Assembly: GCA_963819475.1 (NCBI GenBank)
Contig: CAWFWE010000010.1
Coordinates: 1 to 64,000, forward strand
Length of the DNA stretch: 64,000 nucleotides
DNA from: DASUAS01 sp963819475
GTDB taxonomy: Bacteria; Actinomycetota; Acidimicrobiia; IMCC26256; DASPTH01
Direction: 5' to 3'
Shown: in pieces, positions 17,101-25,968 of the stretch
Layout of the letters: every line of letters starts with the position of its first letter
How positions within the stretch are numbered: the stretch's first letter is position 1
Notes under the pieces: model-generated
Told to the model about the DNA's origin: nothing
What the model saw: only the letters and a program-made list of their open reading frames with translations
The model's database searches: none
Program-made: the position numbers and the translations under genes

Positions 17101-19292
17101 TCCTCGATCGCGGCGTGGACCTCGGCGTCGGTCATCGGTCCGACGGGTAGCTGACTTTCGGCAAGCAGCCGCGCGAACGCTCGGCACGCGGCGAAGCGGC
17201 CGTAGTAGTCCGCCCGGAACGCGACCACGACGGTGGTCGAGCCGTCGGGTGCGGTCGCTGCTCGGGCGATCGCGTCGAGGAACGCTGCCTGCGCGTGGTC
17301 GTCGCGACCTGCGGTGAACACCTCCTCCAGGTGGTCCACCACCAGTGTGACGCGCCGATCGGTTCCGGCCATCGCGCGCTCGAGTCCGGGTTGGTCGCCG
17401 GGCGTGACAAGCACCGTGAACCATTCGCGACTCCCGGGCAGCGCGCCTCGCTGCAACGCGGGCAGAAGGCCAGCGCGCACGAGCGACGACTTGCCGCTCC
17501 CCGAGGGCCCGATCACTGCGACGAACCGTGACACCGCGAGGCGAGCAACGAGCTCGTCGACGAGTCGGTCGCGCCCGCAGAAGAACGCTTCGTCGGCCGC
17601 CTCGAATGAGGCGAGTCCCTTGTAGGGACACGCTGCCGAACCAGCAGCGTTCGGTTCATTGCGCCGTCCGAGCGTGCTGCGGTGGGCCCGCTCACCGACA
17701 CTGGTCACGATCTCTCCCTGCACGGCTCGCAGGTCGCGCTGCGCGACCGTGGCGCGCGCGACGGCCCGTTCGACCCGTTGGTCGAGCTCGGCCTCGGCGA
17801 GCCGCGCCGCCAACTCGTCGACGCGGCGCGGGTTCCCGTCCGTTTCCTCGCGCACCGCGGCGGCCAGCTCCGGGCTGGGAGCCTCCCCGATCCGGAGCTC
17901 GAGGAGCGCAGCGACCTCCGTCTCGCTGAACGGCGCCAACGCGCGCTCCTCCGCCCACCACCGGTCGGCATCGTCGTCACCACGAGACGACGCGGTCGTG
18001 GTCACGATGAGCAACAGCCCGACGGACTTCGACGATGCAACCAACCGCTCGAGAATCTCGACGCTCTCTGGGCCGGCCCGATCCACGTCGTCGACGATGA
18101 GCACCACCGGCATAGCCGTCGAACGCGCGAGCTTGCCTACGATCTCGTGCAGCTTCGCTGCGAAGCGCTCGAGATCATCGTCGAAGGGGTCGTCGCGTGG
18201 GTCGATGACGGTCACTGCATCGAGCAGAGGCTGCAGCTTTGAGAGCTGGCTCGTCGACGTGTCGCCGTACAACACCGCGCAACCCTGCTGAAACGCTCGC
18301 CGCCCAAAACTCACCATCAGCATCGTCCGGCCCGAGCCGCGCTCGCCGCGCACCACCGCGCCGACCGCTCCGCCCTCGGCGCGAACAAGAAGGTCGTCGA
18401 GCCATGCCATCTCGGCGCGTCGACCGACGAGCAGATCGTCTCGGACGAGCGCCATCGGGAGCGCGGGTCGCCACCCCTCACGGGTTGCCGCGACGCTCGA
18501 GGTCGGTGGGACCCAGTCGAGCTCGGGCTTCTGCAACAGGATCGCCTCTTCGAGACCGCGGAGCGACGTGCCCGGATCGATCCCCAGCTCTTCCGCGAGC
18601 TGTGTGCGAACTTGGCTGTAGGCGCGTAGTGCGTCCGCCTGGCGTCCGGCTCGGTACAAGGCCAGCATCAGCTGGCCCCACAGCCGCTCCCGATACGGGT
18701 ATTCGGTCACCAACGCGTCGAGCTCGCCCGTCACCTCGTCGTGTCGACCCAACCGGAGCTTGGCCTCGACTCGTTCCTCGAGAGCCACCACGCGCAGCTC
18801 CTCGAGCCGGCTGGCTTCGGCGCGCGCGAACTCTTCGGATGCGAACTCGGCGAATGCCGGGCCCCGCCACAGCGCCAACGCTTGGTCGAGCGCGGCGAGC
18901 GCGGCGTCCGGGTCGCCATGTTGCGCGCGGTGCTGCGCGTGCACGACGAGCTCCTCGAACTGTGCTGCGTCGTAACAACCCGGCTCGACCCGCAGTACGT
19001 AGCCCGGCGCGAGTGTCCCCAGCGCTTCCTCGTCCGGACGATCGGGCGACCGGGCCAGCGAGCGCAGCCGAAAGACCAGCTTCTGCAGCGCGCTCAGTGC
19101 GCTCGCCGGTGGCCGCTCCCCCCAAAGGGTCTCGACCAGCCGGTCCGTCGACACCACAGAATTCGTGTCGACCAGAAGCGCCGCGAGCAAGAGGCGCACC
19201 TTCGGGCTGCCGAGCGCCACGGCCTGGCCGTCCACGACAACCTCGAGCGGACCGAGCACTCGAAACCCAACGCCCTGGACCGCTCTTCCCAT
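14155..19292 (-). CDS. BTAD regulator with two ATPase modules and WD40 repeats (two frameshifts)
   Basis: A protein of about 1,710 residues from ATG 19292. Residues 1-100 form an OmpR-like winged helix (FRVLGPLEVVVDGQAV, SPKVRLLLAALL). Residues about 100-245 form the BTAD helical domain. A first ATPase module has a modified P-loop (RGERGSGRTML) and the VVLIVDDVDRA Walker B. A second STAND-type module starts YKGLASFEAADEAFFCGRD, with P-loop GPSGSGKSSLVRAG. A transmembrane helix (LAVGLAVLLVVALAATTLAL) is followed by about 12 WD40 repeats and a tail ending LTRTEWAQYLPGRAYRTTCP. The frame shifts near 16410 and near 14265; both flanking sequences are typical of the family. It probably senses a signal at the membrane and controls transcription. 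Confidence 0.8.
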
Positions 19293-19420
19293 GAGACGAT
19301 CCTTGCACCAGCGGTCGGAGTTCACCATAGAGAGACCTCCGTTCGCGAACGAACGCGCGGAGCGGGGCTCGCCAGGCGTGGTACCCGACGAGCCCCGACC
19401 ATCGCGCCGGAAGTGGATGC

Positions 19421-19940
19421 CTACGGGCACACTTCGGCGGGCGACGCGGCCAGCGAGCTTGCGCCGACCTCGAGCGCGTCGTTCCGGCGACAACCCATTC
19501 AAGATGGCCCGGGCATCCGCGGCCGGCATCGCCGCGAGGGTGCGGGCGAGCGTCGGACCATCGGGCACGAACGGCGAGTACTCGAAGCCGTACGTGAGCG
19601 CGGCGGTGCCCGTTGCGCTCTGGTTGGCGATCGTCGTCTCCACGAGCTGACGCATCTGCGGCGACAACCCGGCGATCACTCCGGGGCGGACGGTCTCGGG
19701 CATCGTGCCGATCTCAGCCGCCAAATAGTCCAGATCGACGTGGCATTCGGGGCTGGTTTCGGCCCTCACGACCGCCGGCGGCTCGGCGATCTGATGCCCG
19801 CCCGACGTCCCGCCAGACGACAGGGCAACCACCAAGGCACCGGCGACACCGACCACCACGACCGTCGCCAGCACCCCCCACGCCAACTTCCGGCGGCCTC
19901 GGTGGGTGATCGACGGTTGGGAAATGACCTCTGTGCTCAT
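19421..19940 (-). CDS. Membrane-anchored protein of unknown function (one frameshift)
   Basis: It starts at ATG 19940 after GAGGAG. A 33-residue cytoplasmic start leads to a membrane segment (GVLATVVVVGVAGALVVAL). Then follows an outside part with a single Cys (ETSPECHVDLDYL) and repeated AAMPAAD or IGTMPET-like helices. The frame must shift near 19490 to read the probable natural end (NDALEVGASSLAASPAEVCP, stop at 19421). The family is not recognised. Its first 17 codons and upstream region are duplicated at 21590-21770. It lies directly upstream of the BTAD regulator and could be its partner. Confidence 0.6.
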
Positions 19941-20078
19941 CAGGCTCTCCTCGGTCCCCGAGCCCACGGTTGAGCTCACCCGAACCGTGCACCCGACCAC
20001 TTCCCGCTCGCTTCCCGCTCGATCGCGATGTGACGCACCCCGGTGATCCGGGCCAACTCGCTGCGAAACCCGGCTCAC
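19895..20078 (-). repeat. Direct duplication copy 1: upstream region of the membrane protein
   Basis: About 185 bases covering the first codons, ribosome site and upstream region of the gene at 19421-19940. The same order recurs at 21590-21770, including the tandem GAGCGGGAAGC units, with scattered base changes. Confidence 0.8.
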
Positions 20079-20236
20079 TAGCCCATACGGCCTGTCGTTT
20101 CGCGATGTCGAAGAGCTATTGGCACAAGGCCGCGGACCTGTCTCCACACGTACCCACTCGACACGATGCAACAGGCCCCGAGACGCAACCGTTCGCGCCG
20201 CGCGATCCTCGGGGAATCGTGCTCGAACGATGCGTT

Positions 20237-21481
20237 CTAGCCGCACGTGGAGTTCGGGGTCGCACCGTTGACGCGGTCGGCGAACCACGTGGTGACGTCA
20301 TTCGCGGCAGCGGTGATCACGCCGCCGTGGTCCGCGCCCGGGTACAGGCGGTAGTCGACGGTGTCACCGGCCGCGCACGCCTTGTTCACAAATCCGTCGG
20401 TGATGAAGGGTGGGACGCCTTGATCGGCGCTTCCCTGGACGACGAGCAACGGCGCGGCGGTCGGGCGATTGCCGGCGGTGTTCGTGTGCAGGATCGCCGC
20501 CATCGCCGGGATCTGGAGTGGGTCGTGGGCGAGCGCCGGGGTGGGCAAGCTCGAGAGGGTCTTGCTCACGTCGTCGAAACATTTCTGGCCGACGATCGAG
20601 GCCTGCGCGAGCGCTTCAGGGGTGAGGATCGCCGCGGGGTCGAACTGCCGGTACGCGGCGTGGAAAGCCTCGGCGACCGCGACGACGAAGCCATTTGCTA
20701 AGGGCTGTCGAGCGACGAGGGGCAACGTCTGTTCGGCGCTGACGCCGGGTGCCTCGGCCGCCACGCCGAGCACGTGCAGGTCCGGTGCGTACGATGCCGC
20801 GAGCTCGCCGGCGAACAGCGCCGCGTGGCCGCCTTGGGAGTGCCCGAGTACGAGCACCTTGCTCGCGGCGGACGTCGCCTTCAGACCGTGGGCGGCGCGG
20901 GCCGCGTCGAGCACGCTGCGCCCCTCGCTCTCGCCGACCAGAAATGGGTGCAAGCCAGGGGTGCCGAGGCCCTCGTAGTCGGTCGCGGCGACCACGTAGC
21001 CCGCGTCGAGGAACGTTTGGACGTACGGCATCACCGTGCCGTACCCAGCGGGGCTCGAGGTGGACGCCGCACCGCTCGCGATGTCGGGTTGCTTCGAGGG
21101 CGTGCACAGATCGGCGAGTCCGCTGGTTCCGTGCGCCCACGTGACCACCACCCGTCCGCCATGCGGTGCGGGGCCGGTGGGGGCGATCACCACGCCCGAG
21201 ACGGCGATGTCTCTGCCGTCGACCGCGCGCGAGTGGTACAGGACCTTCCACGCTCGCGCCCCCGTCGGCGCGTCGCCGATCGGCACCGACCGGATGATCG
21301 TGCCCGCCTTCGCCTTCGTCAGCGGCTTGGGCGGGACGTAGAAGGCGTCACCCTTCGGCACATTTCCGGCCGCACCCGCAGTGGATGCAGCCGACGTTGC
21401 GGCCAGCATCCCCAACCCCGACAACGCGATCAGAGCCATGGCAACGAGCTTCCGGTACCCGGCAACGATGTCGACGCTCAT
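20237..21481 (-). CDS. Secreted lipase (secretory lipase, LIP family)
   Basis: 414 residues from ATG 21481. The signal peptide contains LVAMALIALSGLGMLAATSA. The alpha/beta-hydrolase core has the nucleophile elbow GHSQGGH, an Asp region LLVVQGSADQGVPP and the His region YPGADHGG. It ends with a Cys-containing STCG. The family hydrolyses triglycerides or esters outside the cell. A paralog lies at 50487-51710. Its upstream region is a copy of that of the neighbouring membrane protein gene, so the two may share regulation. Confidence 0.88.
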   Translation of the reverse strand: MSVDIVAGYRKLVAMALIALSGLGMLAATSAASTAGAAGNVPKGDAFYVPPKPLTKAKAGTIIRSVPIGDAPTGARAWKVLYHSRAVDGRDIAVSGVVIAPTGPAPHGGRVVVTWAHGTSGLADLCTPSKQPDIASGAASTSSPAGYGTVMPYVQTFLDAGYVVAATDYEGLGTPGLHPFLVGESEGRSVLDAARAAHGLKATSAASKVLVLGHSQGGHAALFAGELAASYAPDLHVLGVAAEAPGVSAEQTLPLVARQPLANGFVVAVAEAFHAAYRQFDPAAILTPEALAQASIVGQKCFDDVSKTLSSLPTPALAHDPLQIPAMAAILHTNTAGNRPTAAPLLVVQGSADQGVPPFITDGFVNKACAAGDTVDYRLYPGADHGGVITAAANDVTTWFADRVNGATPNSTCG

Positions 21482-21589
21482 CTCGAACAACCACGAACCG
21501 GGAAGCCGCGCCGCAGGCTCGCGGAATTTGGCGCTTGAACGCAGACGGTTGGACACGCCCGTGGGAAGGGCACCCCACCAACCTCCGCC

Positions 21590-21770
21590 CGCCTCGGTGG
21601 GTAATCGACGGTTGGAAAATGACCTCTGTGCTCATCAGGGCTCTCCTCGATCCTTCGAGCCCACGGTTGAGCTCACCCGAACCGTGCACCCGACCACTTC
21701 CCGCTCGCTTCCCGCTCGATCGCGATTTGACGCGGTGCTCCGGACCAAATCGCTGCGAAACCGGGCTCAC
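21590..21770 (-). repeat. Direct duplication copy 2 upstream of the lipase
   Basis: A copy of 19895-20078, with an ATG at 21635 followed by MSTEVIFQPSITHRGG and then unrelated sequence. The gene fragment is not a working gene, but the promoter region may now drive the lipase. Confidence 0.75.
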
Positions 21771-22258
21771 GAGCGCAGAGCAGGGCCTCCGGTTCCACGC
21801 TCGGGGTCGCCGCCCTCGCGGACCCTCCGTTACGCCGACGACTCACACGCGGCCCGGACCTCGACTCGCTCGACAACCACGAGGACCCGACGTCCCTGCT
21901 TCGCAAGTCAAGCTGCACAGAACGACCGCAACAGAACGCGAAGCCGCGCGCCCGAACCGGCGATCTGTCAGTTTCGCCCAACGATCCTCAGCGGAGTGGC
22001 AACCCGCCAGAGTTGCCGTTCTGCTCTGGTGTCCGATCCGGTAGTCACCGTGCGCGAGGGTGATCTCGCCGGACCGGGCGCACTTATCCAAGACCTAAGA
22101 GTTCACCTAAGAAACGGGTGGAGACCGCCCGCACTGGTGGAGACTCAGCCGAGCTCGCGTCACTCCAAGTGGCTTGTTTCTTGGGACTCCAGGTCTAGCT
22201 GAAATGCCCTCGCCCATGAATCAAGCCCCGAAAGATCGCCACCGTTCAGTCCTCGCGT
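21771..22258 (+). other. Intergenic region with repeat copies
   Basis: No convincing gene. It contains a reverse-oriented piece of repeat family 2 (about 21913-21945, starting GCACAGAACGACCGC) and copy B of repeat family 1 (22085-22146). Confidence 0.5.
22085..22146 (+). repeat. Dispersed repeat family 1, copy B
   Basis: Contains CCTAAGAGTTCACCTAAG, then AAACGGGTGGAGACC and GGTGGAGACTC. It matches copies at 13871-13925 and 27434-27516, more diverged in the middle. Confidence 0.6.
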
Positions 22259-22339
22259 CTAGCGCCGGCCTCGACCGAAGATGTAGATCAGCAACGCGAT
22301 GATCGCGAGCACAACGAGCACGACAATCAAGATTCCCAT
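22259..22339 (-). CDS. 26-residue single-pass membrane miniprotein
   Basis: ATG 22339 to TAG 22259, with GAGGTC about ten bases upstream. The protein is one hydrophobic helix (ILIVVLVVLAIIALLIYIF) followed by a basic GRGRR tail, so it should insert with its C-terminus in the cytoplasm. Many stress regions carry such small membrane proteins. It lies beside the hemerythrin gene on the same strand. The function is unknown. Confidence 0.5.
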   Translation of the reverse strand: MGILIVVLVVLAIIALLIYIFGRGRR

Positions 22340-22372
22340 CGAACGACTGACCTCATTCCGTGGATGTCGCCG

Positions 22373-22816
22373 CTAGACGTGGGCGACCTTGTTTCCGCGC
22401 TTCTTTGCCGCTTGGACTTCGTCGCCGAGTGCGAGGAGGTCGGGACGGTCGAGCTTCTTCCTCAAGTCGGGGAACATCTCATGTTCCTCCTCCTTGACGT
22501 GATGCTTGATGCCGGCGGTGAGCATGGCAACCGCGGCCCCGAAGCCAGGTTCGTCGACCAGCTCCTGCAGCTTGTCGAGACCATCTCGAGCGAGACCGTG
22601 TTCGATGTCGGCTTCCTGGGCGTCTTTTTCGCCGAGCAGTTCAGCGACGAGCGGGTAGACGTCGCGCTCTTCGATCGCCATGTGGAGGCGCAGCGCGCCG
22701 TCGAGCTTCTTGAGCGTCGACCTTCTCCGAGCGCCGGGAGAGCTCGCAGCGAGTGACTTCAGCATCGATTCGGCTTCGCGATGGTCTTTCTTCAGGAGAA
22801 CGATCGGATCAGGCAC
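22373..22816 (-). CDS. Hemerythrin HHE-domain protein
   Basis: 147 residues from GTG 22816 (AGGAG eight bases upstream). Four-helix hemerythrin with the His/Glu iron ligands visible in KKDHREAE, LHMAIEERDVYP, GIKHHVKEEEHEMFP and neighbouring helices. Such proteins bind a di-iron site and sense or store oxygen or nitric oxide. It sits in a small stress group with the STAS and CsbD genes. Confidence 0.88.
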   Translation of the reverse strand: MPDPIVLLKKDHREAESMLKSLAASSPGARRRSTLKKLDGALRLHMAIEERDVYPLVAELLGEKDAQEADIEHGLARDGLDKLQELVDEPGFGAAVAMLTAGIKHHVKEEEHEMFPDLRKKLDRPDLLALGDEVQAAKKRGNKVAHV

Positions 22817-22890
22817 GGGGAGAACTCCTTCGGTGTCGGGTTACGACTGCCCAACTACCCCACGCGCGGTGCTCCCAACCGCAGGCCGCG

Positions 22891-23211
22891 TCAGCGACGC
22901 GCCGAGTCGCCGTTGAGGTCGATCACCTGATCGACCCCGGTGATCTCGAACGCGCGCAGCGCCATCGGCGACGACCCGGTGATCACGAGACGTGCGCCCG
23001 TGGCGACGCGGCGTTTGTGCTCAGCGATCAGCAACCCAATCGCCTGCGAGTCAACGAACGAGACCTCCGTCAGGTCCACCACCACATCGCCGACCAGAGA
23101 GGCCAAGCACTCTCGCAGACCTGGTGCTGTTTCGAGGTCGATCTCCCCCGAGACTCGCACGGTCGTTTCGGCGCTACCTGCTTCGATCTTGAGAGACAAC
23201 AACTCACCCAC
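22891..23211 (-). CDS. STAS-domain anti-sigma factor antagonist
   Basis: 106 residues from GTG 23211, seven bases after GAGGAGG. Beta-alpha STAS fold: VRVSGEIDLETAPGLRECLASLV, VVVDLTEVSFVDSQAIGLL with the phosphorylatable Ser of the DS motif, and RLVITGSSPMALRAFEITG. Such proteins are released from or bind a RsbW-like kinase and so free a stress sigma factor. No kinase gene is next to it. Confidence 0.88.
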   Translation of the reverse strand: MGELLSLKIEAGSAETTVRVSGEIDLETAPGLRECLASLVGDVVVDLTEVSFVDSQAIGLLIAEHKRRVATGARLVITGSSPMALRAFEITGVDQVIDLNGDSARR

Positions 23212-23391
23212 AGCTCTGCCTCCTCGTTCGCTGACAACCATCCCTTCGATCGTGCGGCGCGCTCCTTACTGAACGACGCCGACAGTAGACATGCCACAAC
23301 CCGTCGCACTCGTCAACCCCGTGCCGCCGTTTGACGACAGCTCCCGAGCTTGCCGTAGCGGTTGAGGAATTGCCGTACCCCTCCGGTTTCC

Positions 23392-23631
23392 CTATCCGTC
23401 TTGGTGCATGCGCTGCTCGGCCTCGTCGACCGCAGCCTCAGAGCGAGCAGCGTCGGCTTTCGCTTCGTGATCGGCTACGTCGCGCTCCGACCGGGCCTTC
23501 TCCTGTTGTGCGCGACCCTCGCGCTCCTTCGAGTCGTCACCGGTGACCTCACCGATGACTTCCTTGGCCTTTCCCTTGATGTCTTCCACGACGCCCTTCG
23601 CCGCGCTTTCTGGACCCGTGTCTTTCGGCAT
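23392..23631 (-). CDS. CsbD-family stress protein
   Basis: 79 residues from ATG 23631 after GAGGAG. The CsbD core AAKGVVEDIKGKAKEVIGEVTGD is at residues 10-32, followed by a long charged helix of Glu, Lys, Arg and Ala. CsbD-like proteins are sigma-B-type general stress proteins of unknown mechanism. This fits the nearby STAS and hemerythrin genes. Confidence 0.85.
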   Translation of the reverse strand: MPKDTGPESAAKGVVEDIKGKAKEVIGEVTGDDSKEREGRAQQEKARSERDVADHEAKADAARSEAAVDEAEQRMHQDG

Positions 23632-23741
23632 GGAATGCTCCTCTCGTATCGCCGCGTCGCTGAGTGCGTGCGCGTGCGTGCCGTCCCTGTTACCCGCCCG
23701 GCTGCAACCAGAACCGCAGAATGGCTCGGTGCTCCCCCGAA

Positions 23742-24788
23742 TCACAGCGTGGCAAGACTCACGTTCGTCAATGCGCCGCGGTAGTGCTCGCGCAGCTCGA
23801 CCTTGTGTTCGAGGGCGTCGACGACCGCGTCGCAGAACTTGGCCTTGTAGAGGGTCTCGCAGCTGCCCAGTCCTCCGGGGCTGAACACATTGACCTCCAT
23901 GAGCTTGTCGCCGACGATGTCGAGACCGACTAGGAACATACCGTCGGCCAGCAGCTTCGGCCGGACGGCCTCCGCGACCGCGAGCATGGCGTCGTCGACC
24001 TTCACCCGCTCGGCCTCGCCGCCCACGCGCATGTTCGATCGCGGGTCGGAGGTGGTGTTGACCCGCCGGAACGCCGCATACTTGCCACCGGCGACGAGGG
24101 GTTCGCCGTTCATGAGGAAGAGACGCACGTCTCCCTGTTCGGCTTCGGCGAGGTTCTCCTGGGCGACGATGTAACCGTCGCGGCCGACCGCCTCGATCAT
24201 CTGGTTGAGGTTCGGCGACTCGTCGTCCGAGACGAAGAACACGCTCGCACCGCCGGAGCCTTGGAGCGGTTTGAGGACTGCACCACCGCCCATCTCCTTG
24301 ACGAACGCGCTGATGTCGTCGGGATCTCGGGAGATGAGGGTCCGGGGACGCACGTCGTCGGGGAAGTGCTGGAAGTAGGTCTTGTTCACCGCGTTGGCGA
24401 GGCTGGCCGGGTCGTTCACCACCAGGGTCCCTGCGGCGACGGAGAGCTGCGCGAACAGGATTCCCGAGGTGACCGCCCAGGGTCGTTCGACGACGTCGTC
24501 GGCGGGGTCGTTGCGCATCACGAGCACGTCGAGGTCGGCGATCGCGATGTCGTCGCAGCCGTGGGTGGGGTCCTTGATGCTGTCGAGGAACGCCGGCGTC
24601 GACGTGTGCTTCTTCCTGCTCGCCGTGCGGGCGTGCGCGGCGACGGTGCCGTCGGCGCGGTGGGAGAAGTCGTCGACTCCCATCATCCAGGTCTCGTGTC
24701 CCTTCTTGGCGGCCGCGAGCGCGAGCCGCACCGTCGTGTACTCCGGTTTCTCGGCGGCGATGCTGTTGATGACGAATCCGATCTTCAT
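23742..24788 (-). CDS. ATP-grasp ligase (glutathione synthetase/RimK-like)
   Basis: 348 residues, full length for the family. The N-terminal pre-ATP-grasp domain starts MKIGFVINSIAAEKPEYTTV. ATP-binding elements are VLKPLQGSGGASVFFV and GDVRLFLMNGEPLV, and metal-binding residues lie in MEVNVFSPGG. Such enzymes join a carboxylate to an amine through an acyl-phosphate. Its ATG overlaps the stop of the DUF1704 gene (ATGA), so the two are co-translated. In related operons the ligase is thought to add amino acids to a peptide or protein. Confidence 0.88.
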   Translation of the reverse strand: MKIGFVINSIAAEKPEYTTVRLALAAAKKGHETWMMGVDDFSHRADGTVAAHARTASRKKHTSTPAFLDSIKDPTHGCDDIAIADLDVLVMRNDPADDVVERPWAVTSGILFAQLSVAAGTLVVNDPASLANAVNKTYFQHFPDDVRPRTLISRDPDDISAFVKEMGGGAVLKPLQGSGGASVFFVSDDESPNLNQMIEAVGRDGYIVAQENLAEAEQGDVRLFLMNGEPLVAGGKYAAFRRVNTTSDPRSNMRVGGEAERVKVDDAMLAVAEAVRPKLLADGMFLVGLDIVGDKLMEVNVFSPGGLGSCETLYKAKFCDAVVDALEHKVELREHYRGALTNVSLATL

Positions 24789-25968
24789 GTTGTGTCATCT
24801 CCGATGAGCGCGGCCAACGAGTCGACCTGGTGGATGCCCGCAAGCCGCGCCCGCGCGACGGGTTCGTCGAGGTAGCGCGGGATGAGAAGTGGATCGGAGA
24901 GCACGCCCCGCCGGTGCAGCTCCTCGACGAGTGGAACCGCGGTCAGCGGCATCTTGCCGAGCCAGAGTGGGTCGAGCGACTGTCCCGCGCCCAGGTGGTT
25001 CACCAGCTCGTGGAGACCACGCAGGTACACCGCGTCCTTGGTGAGCCCACCCGAGCGGAACACGCGCATGGTGATGGTGAACGCCTGCACCCCCGGGACC
25101 CCGGCATCGACCAATCCCCGGTACACCTCGGGGAACTCCGCCCCGTCGACCATGCGGTGCACCGCCACCACTCGGGCGGCCAACTGGCGGAGGCGAGCGG
25201 CGGTCAGCCCGCCGACGAGGTACTCGGCGAGCACGGCCAGGCCCTCCTGGGTCTCGTCGTGCCCCGCCAACCCGCTGGCGAGCGTGCGCAGCTGCTGGTG
25301 CGAGCCGTTGACGAAGGTGACGACGTGCGTGCCAATCTCGTGGTGCAGCAGCGCCTCGGCCCGCGCCACCGAGACACGCGCGGTCGGCGCGACGAGCAAG
25401 TCACCGTTCGACACCATCACGCCGGTGCTCCCCTCGCGCAGCTCGACGTGCGACTCGATGTCGGGCACGAACGCCCGGTACCGGTCGAGTTCGGCCTGGG
25501 CGAGTCGCACGAAGGCGACGGCGTCGAGCTGCGGGCCGAGGTCGAGCTGGCGCGCCGGCACCCGCCGCAGGATGTCCTCGGCCTCGTGGAGCAGGGCGGG
25601 GCTGACCGCGCCGTACTGCTCGATGCTCAGGGCGAGGAACTCTGCGGAGCCCCGGCACGACAGCATCTGGACCAACAGGAGCAGCTCGCGGTGCTTGGCC
25701 CGCAGCAGGTGGGCCACCGTCGGGTCCTCCACCTCGTTCAACGGCACGTCAGCGAGGCGGGTACTCGTGACGACCGGATCGTCGCTGAGGGGCCGGTACT
25801 CGAACACCGGTGAGAGGCCGGTGTCCCAGAACTCCTTCCGCGCGCGACGAGGTCGAGCGGGGTGACGTCGAGCAGGAAGCGGAAGCTGGTGGCAACATCG
25901 GCCAGCGCGCGGTCGACCGAGAGATCCGAACCGGCCAACGGTGTCGCGGTCACTCCGAGTTCAGACAT
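24785..25968 (-). CDS. DUF1704 / QEGLA-motif metallopeptidase (one frameshift)
   Basis: About 394 residues from ATG 25968, which overlaps the preceding gene by 19 bases. The conserved HHEIGTH zinc site and TQEGLAVLAEYL motif identify the DUF1704 family (related to tubulin tyrosine carboxypeptidase MATCAP; often named flavohemoglobin expression-modulating). The N-terminal part (ADVATSFRFLLDVTPLDL) joins the rest (RKEFWDTGLSPVFEYRPL) only after a one-base shift near 25850. It should remove a C-terminal residue, which suits a partner of the ATP-grasp ligase. Confidence 0.85.

Noticed and set aside
14126..20288. Very long plus- and minus-strand open frames over the BTAD region, up to 1,615 codons
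   Set aside because: The high GC content keeps antisense frames open. Only the minus-strand frames with BTAD, P-loop and WD40 motifs carry recognisable sequence; the longest one also runs through two unrelated genes.
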